Positions 59,728 through 64,000 of a stretch of 64,000 nucleotides of DNA are shown here, one piece after another; the stretch's first letter is position 1; the number at the start of each line of letters is the position of its first letter. Location: NCBI RefSeq assembly GCF_900129135.1, contig NZ_FQVI01000005.1, positions 121,984 through 185,983 of the forward strand. The letters run 5' to 3'. The notes beneath the pieces are model-generated. The model saw nothing but the letters and a program-made list of their open reading frames with translations. It ran no database searches and was not told where the DNA came from. The DNA comes from Lactonifactor longoviformis DSM 17459 (GTDB lineage Bacteria; Bacillota; Clostridia; Lachnospirales; Lachnospiraceae). A program made the position numbers and the translations under genes.

Positions 59728-60397
59728 CTCCCCACACCACCTTTAAATATTTTGGATCTTTTGGATTGATTTCTATTTTTTCACGGATATTCCTTACATG
59801 GACCATGATGGTATCCGTGTTGACAGCGCGCTCATTCCATACGCGCTCATATATTTCCTCGGCAGAGAAGACTCTTCCGGGATTTTTCATCAAAAGCAGG
59901 AGAATCTTATATTCCATGGGTGTCAGCTTTACCGGCTTTCCGTCAACAGTCACCTCCACCGTGTCCTCATTGATTTCCAGGCCGCCGATTACATGAACAT
60001 TTTCTTTTTGTTCCAGTTTATTCAGAAACATTTTGTAACGGCGGAGCTGGGAATTGACCCGGGCTAAAAGTTCCATAGGAGTAAAGGGCTTTGTCACGTA
60101 GTCATCGGCGCCGATATTCAGTCCCATGATTTTGTCCATCTCCTCCGACTTGGCAGAGAGCATAATTACCGGAAAGTCGTAATCTTTGCGAAGCTGCATG
60201 GTCATAGTGATGCCGTCCATCCGGGGCATCATAATGTCCACAATGGCCAGATGAATGACTTCTCTGTTTATGATCTCCAGACCTTCCACTCCATCTGCCG
60301 CCTGGTATACTTCGTATCCCTGGCTTCTTAAATATATTTCGACACCTTCCCGAATCTCTTTATCATCCTCTACAATTAAAACATGATTAGCTTCCAT
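59699..60397 (-). CDS. OmpR/PhoB-family response regulator of the large kinase
   Basis: 232 aa. Receiver with VEDDKEI, phosphoacceptor in LAIVDIMMPRMDG, Lys in VTKPF; winged helix from VTVDGKPVKLTPMEYKILLL to KVVWGVGYK. AAAGGAG precedes ATG 60397, and a minus-strand -10 TATAAT lies at 60424-60429. An 11-bp tandem repeat at 60544-60565 is a possible binding site. Confidence 0.93.
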   Translation of the reverse strand: MEANHVLIVEDDKEIREGVEIYLRSQGYEVYQAADGVEGLEIINREVIHLAIVDIMMPRMDGITMTMQLRKDYDFPVIMLSAKSEEMDKIMGLNIGADDYVTKPFTPMELLARVNSQLRRYKMFLNKLEQKENVHVIGGLEINEDTVEVTVDGKPVKLTPMEYKILLLLMKNPGRVFSAEEIYERVWNERAVNTDTIMVHVRNIREKIEINPKDPKYLKVVWGVGYKIEKQP

Positions 60398-60543
60398 AAT
60401 GTATGCTCCTTTGTTTTTCTTTCCATTATACTATATTTTCCCGCAGGGATACATGGAATTTAATTGCAGCACGATTTTGCCTCCTGTCTTTTGGGTATGG
60501 GATTAGTATAGGGTATGATTCTAAATTTACTCACGTGGAAAAA

Positions 60544-60565
60544 CTAAAGAATTTCTAAAGAATTT
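60544..60565. promoter_or_regulatory. 11-bp tandem direct repeat, possible response-regulator box
   Basis: CTAAAGAATTT occurs twice in tandem (60544-60554, 60555-60565). An 11-bp period matches OmpR-type half-site spacing. It lies about 115 bp upstream of the regulator -10 box and 33 bp from the agr terminator. Confidence 0.45.
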
Positions 60566-60597
60566 CAAAAAGAGAGGAAAAGATGACTTTGGCGCAT

Positions 60598-60635
60598 AAA
60601 AAAGCTGCCGTCATACAAACTCTTATGACAGCAGC
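60598..60635 (-). terminator. Terminator of the agrBD operon
   Basis: Minus-strand stem GCTGCTGTCATA/TATGACGGCAGC followed directly by TTTTTT, just after the agrD stop. Confidence 0.9.
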
Positions 60636-60640
60636 AGTGC

Positions 60641-60805
60641 TTATTCCTTTTTCATTTTTTTGATTGTGTCCATGGCTTCCTCATCAGGCAAAATTTCTCC
60701 AAAGTTCCACGGAACACTTTCCCCCACGGATTTAATGGCTACATAGAGAGCAAACTCCTCAACTTTTTCTGTGACAAATGATTTAAAATTATGTAACGTA
60801 TGCAT
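60641..60805 (-). CDS. agrD: AgrD-type autoinducer precursor without cysteine
   Basis: 54 aa, starting MHTLHNFKSFVTEKVEEF. N-terminal amphipathic region (~5-27), then S-V-P-W-N-F-G (30-36), then an acidic C-terminal recognition tail EILPDEEAM with a lysine-rich end, the layout of staphylococcal CDFIM-DEVEVPKEL. No Cys is present, so a ring would close through Ser30 as a lactone, as in enterococcal GBAP. The ring end (Asn34, Phe35 or Gly36) is uncertain. AAGGAG lies 10 nt upstream; the gene follows agrB by 31 nt and precedes a terminator. Confidence 0.82.
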   Translation of the reverse strand: MHTLHNFKSFVTEKVEEFALYVAIKSVGESVPWNFGEILPDEEAMDTIKKMKKE

Positions 60806-60836
60806 TTTCTTATGTCTCCTTTTTTACTAAAATTCT

Positions 60837-61436
60837 CTATCCCCCAGAAACAGAGTTGGCTTTTCTGCCGAATAGCTTTCCGTAAGGAAGAATGGTAAGA
60901 GATTCCCAGATACACGGAATCATAATCAGTCCCTTCACAGAATCTGCAGAACTTATCAGAGCTATGATGCCCCAGAAGCTCATAACTATAAGTGCATTTC
61001 TCTTCATTTTCTTTCGTATGGATATTTTAGAAATTGGATTGTTCTTGGTATCACAGGGTGCTGACCAATATAACAGAACCAGAACAAAGAAGACGGACAG
61101 AATCAGGAATACAGAGTTCCACCTCAGAAACTTACTTACAACAGCGGAGATACCACAAAGTGCGATCATCATGAATGTACAACCTGCACTCGTCCTCATG
61201 TGGTATCCCCCTGCTTGGGAGCGCATGCTCCAAAACACTGCCAGTGCAAGCAGTACTTCCTGTCCCAAACCTACTGCTGATGCACAGCCGAGTATAAGGA
61301 TAAATTTGATGAGAGTATCTATAATTAATTCCAGCCCATATGCCACAACCTTAACACTGTCCCCTCTGACAGCCTTGTCCCTCTGGCTGACGGCAACTTG
61401 TCCCGCGAGCTGGCGGCTTAAAGTTTTTATATTCAT
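60837..61436 (-). CDS. agrB: AgrB-family peptide-processing membrane protease
   Basis: 199 aa. Catalytic motif MRSQAGGYHMRTSAGC contains the His and Cys of AgrB cysteine proteases (GGYH-x6-C spacing). About five membrane segments follow the N-terminal LSRQLAGQVAVSQRDKAVRG. ATG 61436 (MNIKTLSRQL) fits the family start; TTG 61472 is in frame but weaker. Cleaves and cyclises the adjacent AgrD peptide at the membrane. Confidence 0.93.
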   Translation of the reverse strand: MNIKTLSRQLAGQVAVSQRDKAVRGDSVKVVAYGLELIIDTLIKFILILGCASAVGLGQEVLLALAVFWSMRSQAGGYHMRTSAGCTFMMIALCGISAVVSKFLRWNSVFLILSVFFVLVLLYWSAPCDTKNNPISKISIRKKMKRNALIVMSFWGIIALISSADSVKGLIMIPCIWESLTILPYGKLFGRKANSVSGG

Positions 61437-61632
61437 CCACTCACTATTTCCTTTGCAGCCATTAATTGACAAATACTCCTTTATCCATTACTCTCTAATG
61501 AGATACTATCATATATTATTCTAATTTTGCAGTTTTATGCATAAAAAGCGTAATTATTACCCTGAACGTTTCGTATTTAATGTTAGAAGGAAAAACATGG
61601 CATCTACATCTGACTTGAGAAGGAGAGTTATT
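61437..61632. promoter_or_regulatory. Divergent agrBD-agrCA control region
   Basis: AT-rich intergenic region. Minus-strand -10 TATGAT (61509-61514) lacks a good -35, as expected for an AgrA-activated promoter. Plus-strand TTGACA (61466-61471) lies 17 bp before a weak TACTCT. GCAGTTTT (61529-61536) and AACGTT (61565-61570) resemble LytTR half-sites but are 36 bp apart, so no AgrA site is claimed. Confidence 0.5.
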
Positions 61633-62946
61633 ATGAACGTAAACATTTTGACTAACGCCGTATTGTCTATGGCCACTTTGATTTTAGTTTGCACCAACCC
61701 GCTTCCCGGAAAACCCCGGCTGCTTCACAGGGGAATCCTTTTTGCAGTGCTGTTCTTTATGTCTATCCTGGTATTTCCCCGTATCGGACAGGCTGGGACT
61801 ATTGTTTCTCTGTCCATTATTTTTATATTCCTAATGATAACGCAGAAGGGGCACAGGCTGCTGGCTTGTATCTGCTCCCTTTGCGGTTATATTATTTCTA
61901 TTATGATAAATTATATCCTTCTGATCGGCGCCGATAGGCTGCTTGGCCTGGAGGTGAGTGCACTGGCCACCACGTATCTACTGCCGTTTTCTCTGCTATT
62001 TATGGCAGTGAGCGGCATTGCCACCTGGCTGCTGGGGTACTTTCTGCGAAATAAGATTAAGATACAGGACATACAGTTTAACCGACTGAATATTCTTGCT
62101 ATATGTCTGAATCTAGCCATATGTGTGGTACTGTTTGTGTTTAATATCATCTATGGGGACAGACTCGGATATCCGGCCGAGGTGGTTTCATTTAACGGTA
62201 TATTATTTATTGTCTATTTCGTGCTTTCCTCAGTGTTGTTTTCGTTTTCTATTTTCAGCATAAAAAAGGAGGAGGCTGCCAAACATAAGCTGGAACGCTT
62301 AGAGGCGCTGGAAGGATATACACAGAATCTGGAGAGTCTGTACAACCAGATGCGGGCGTTTAAACATGACTATACGAATATTCTTACGACTATGAGCTGT
62401 TTTTTAGAGGAAAAGGATTATGAAGGGCTGCATACATATTTTAATGAACGAATCCTGCCAACCGGGCAGGAGCTGGGACAGAAATCATATTCGGTAGGGA
62501 TCTTGTCTAATATGGGGATTCTGGAACTTAAAAGCCTTCTATATACAAAGGTAATTCAGGCCATTACCCAAGAACTCTCCCTGTCTGTGGATATTCCCTA
62601 CAAAGTGGAACGGGTATCCATGGATATGATAGACCTCACCCGTATTCTTGGAATTTTTCTGGACAATGCCCTGGAGGCGGCCGCCATCTCAGATAAGCGG
62701 GAACTGTACATTGGAATTCTGCAGGAGGAAGACAGGTGTATCTTTCTGATTAAGAATTCCTGTGACACGGAGAATCTGTCCATGGGCCGCCTGGGCACAC
62801 CGGGATACAGCACAAAGGGTGAGAACAGAGGAATCGGCCTTTCCAATGTAAACAAGCTTTTGGAGAAATACCCTTCGGCGCTTCTGAATACAGAGTACAA
62901 GGAACACATATTCAGCCAGAAACTGGAAATACCGTGCGAAAGATAA
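61633..62946 (+). CDS. agrC: AgrC-type sensor histidine kinase
   Basis: 437 aa. Six membrane segments in the first ~200 residues, then a coiled linker, phospho-acceptor motif AFKHDYTNILTTM, N-box ILGIFLDNALEAA and GHKL G-box GTPGYSTKGENRGIGLSN. ATG 61633 has AAGGAGAG 6 nt upstream; ATG 61597 also has a good site and would add 12 residues. Detects the cyclic peptide made by AgrBD and phosphorylates AgrA. Confidence 0.92.
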   Translation: MNVNILTNAVLSMATLILVCTNPLPGKPRLLHRGILFAVLFFMSILVFPRIGQAGTIVSLSIIFIFLMITQKGHRLLACICSLCGYIISIMINYILLIGADRLLGLEVSALATTYLLPFSLLFMAVSGIATWLLGYFLRNKIKIQDIQFNRLNILAICLNLAICVVLFVFNIIYGDRLGYPAEVVSFNGILFIVYFVLSSVLFSFSIFSIKKEEAAKHKLERLEALEGYTQNLESLYNQMRAFKHDYTNILTTMSCFLEEKDYEGLHTYFNERILPTGQELGQKSYSVGILSNMGILELKSLLYTKVIQAITQELSLSVDIPYKVERVSMDMIDLTRILGIFLDNALEAAAISDKRELYIGILQEEDRCIFLIKNSCDTENLSMGRLGTPGYSTKGENRGIGLSNVNKLLEKYPSALLNTEYKEHIFSQKLEIPCER

Positions 62947-62959
62947 AGGAGTGATTTAT

Positions 62960-63700
62960 ATGCTGCCCATCTACCTCTGTGAAGATGAACCGGTGCTTCT
63001 TCTGAATTACCAGACGGTTATTAAAAACTACTTGTTATTTCATGAAAACCTGGAAATGGAGCTGGTGCTTGCATCCCCGGATCCCAATGAGCTTCTAAAA
63101 CAGGTGACAGCAAAGCCCCAGACAGCCGTATATTTTTTAGATATCGAGCTGCATTCAGATATCAATGGTCTGGATCTGGCGAAAAAGATAAGAGAGGTGG
63201 ATCCCCAGGGATATATCATTTTTATCACCTCACATTCGGAACTCAGCTTAATGGCTTTAACCTATCAGGTAACAGCCACGGATTTTATCCTGAAGGATAA
63301 CCCTCTTCAGCTGAAGGAGAGGCTGGTGCAATGCCTGGAATTGGTACACAGCCGTCACACGCAGAGGCTGGAAACATCCAGAAAAGTCCTTACTGTAAAG
63401 ATATCCAGCAGGATATTCTCGGTTCCGTTTCATGAAATCATATTTGTAGAAACGCTTTCAGGATCCCACAAAGTGAGGATACATACCTGTAGTACGATCT
63501 ATGAAACCTATCAAAAACTGAATGAGCTGGAGACATCTATGGACGACCGATTTTTCCGCTGTCATAAGGCCTATCTGATAAATAGAGAATATATCCGGAA
63601 GGTAGATAAGAAAGCCCGGATGATCTCTATGGAGGACGGAAGCGTCTGCCCGGTTTCTGCGAGGCAGATAAGAAAACTTTCCGAACTTTTAGGAGTCTGA
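62960..63700 (+). CDS. agrA: AgrA-type LytTR response regulator
   Basis: 246 aa. Receiver with LCEDEPV and phosphoacceptor in VYFLDIELHSDINGLDL; C-terminal LytTR DNA-binding domain (~140-246: FSVPFHEIIFVETLSGSHKV, DDRFFRCHKAYLINREYI). ATG 62960 has AAGGAG 8 nt upstream, 13 nt after agrC. Expected to activate the agrBD promoter. Confidence 0.93.
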   Translation: MLPIYLCEDEPVLLLNYQTVIKNYLLFHENLEMELVLASPDPNELLKQVTAKPQTAVYFLDIELHSDINGLDLAKKIREVDPQGYIIFITSHSELSLMALTYQVTATDFILKDNPLQLKERLVQCLELVHSRHTQRLETSRKVLTVKISSRIFSVPFHEIIFVETLSGSHKVRIHTCSTIYETYQKLNELETSMDDRFFRCHKAYLINREYIRKVDKKARMISMEDGSVCPVSARQIRKLSELLGV

Positions 63701-63738
63701 TAGCTCAAAAAGGGGCTGTGAAAAAAGTCCCGTAAAAA

Positions 63739-63783
63739 AAGAACGCTTTCAGGTATACAAACCTGGAGGCGTTCTTCTTTTTG
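63739..63783 (+). terminator. Hairpin terminator inside the IS left end
   Basis: Outer stem AAGAACGC/GCGTTCTT, inner CAGGT/ACCTG, then CTTTTTG. It probably also serves as the agrCA terminator. Confidence 0.75.
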
Positions 63784-63801
63784 TGGTAAAATTAATCTAC
63801 T

Positions 63802-64000
63802 ATGAACAATAATACCGAGAAATATTATACCGCAAAACAGGGAAGGCTGCCACTGTTTTTTTCGGATTGTCTGGATCTCTGTGATCCAGTATTAGCATTT
63901 GACAGAATCATGGAGGAGATTGGAATAGAAAGATATCTTAGGCCAGAGCCCTCACATAAACTGGGCCGGCCCGGATATAATCGGGTCAACATGCTAAAGA
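63802..64000 (+). CDS. IS1182-family transposase, N-terminal part
   Basis: 66 codons before the window ends. The N-terminal region reads LPLFFSDCLDLCDPVLAFDR with downstream GRPGYNRVNMLK, the conserved start of IS1182-type DDE transposases (usually GRPxYxPxxLLK). The catalytic part lies beyond the window. Confidence 0.75.
   Translation, partial: MNNNTEKYYTAKQGRLPLFFSDCLDLCDPVLAFDRIMEEIGIERYLRPEPSHKLGRPGYNRVNMLK

Larger units (their letters stand above)
63712..64000 (+). mobile_element. Left end of an IS1182-like insertion sequence (cut by window edge)
   Basis: Starts with terminal GGGGCTGTGAAAAAAGTC, resembling IS1182-family ends. A hairpin at 63739-63776 (AAGAACGC/GCGTTCTT and an inner AGGT/ACCT) followed by CTTTTTG precedes the transposase gene and would block read-through into it. 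It begins 12 nt after the agrA stop. Confidence 0.7.

Noticed and set aside
61529..61570. AgrA binding site from GCAGTTTT and AACGTT
   Set aside because: LytTR sites are normally two repeats about 21-22 bp apart; these are 36 bp apart and poorly matched.

Overview
The window reads as a chromosome segment of a gut-type low-to-mid GC Firmicute, most likely Lachnospiraceae (Clostridium cluster XIVa). The basis is clear AGGAGG ribosome sites, GTG/TTG starts, split transketolases, DctPQM TRAP transporters, a cyclic-peptide agr system and a Tn4451-type mobilizable element. Species cannot be assigned from the sequence alone. No rRNA, tRNA or CRISPR array was seen.

Region by region. (1) 1-8442: an ECF-sigma / membrane protein / ABC ATPase / ABC permease cassette, then an OmpR-type two-component pair and a BceAB-like ABC exporter. 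(2) 8442-17443: a purine permease behind a guanine-class riboswitch, a short QueG-like iron-sulfur protein, a second inverted paralogue of the sigma/ABC cassette, an HD-domain protein, a DUF2007-type protein, a nitroreductase and a type I asparaginase. Two copies of a composite REP-like palindrome lie here; one forms the 3' ends of two convergent genes. (3) 17682-31295: two tandem paralogous catabolic operons, each a TRAP transporter (DctP-Q-M) followed by a split transketolase and a dehydrogenase (SDR in the first, zinc MDR in the second). Two FadR-type GntR regulators lie between them. CATCCY/AGGATG inverted repeats sit at the promoters of both operons and are the likely operators. (4) 31321-39966: a LacI-regulated sugar ABC importer with two cytoplasmic carbohydrate-active proteins, one a GH127 beta-L-arabinofuranosidase. 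(5) 40051-41322: a uracil permease, followed by an XRE-family regulator gene.

(6) 41435-54893: a 13.5-kb Tn4451-like mobilizable transposon with a large serine recombinase, TnpW, a MOBQ relaxase, an RSF1010-like oriT, primase and VapE-type replication genes and an iteron-like cluster. Its cargo is a second Bce-like two-component/ABC exporter module. It has split the XRE gene, and both gene halves and the GG core of attL/attR can be reconstructed. The two 20-bp copies of a TTGAG direct repeat upstream of the cargo operons look like the response-regulator box.

(7) 54892-64000: the 3' half of the XRE gene, a pentapeptide-repeat protein, an alpha/beta hydrolase, a large two-component system, and then a complete agr quorum-sensing locus (agrBD divergent from agrCA). 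The agrD gene is only 54 codons long and encodes a precursor with no cysteine, so the signal would be a serine lactone rather than a thiolactone. The window ends in the left end of an IS1182-like insertion sequence.
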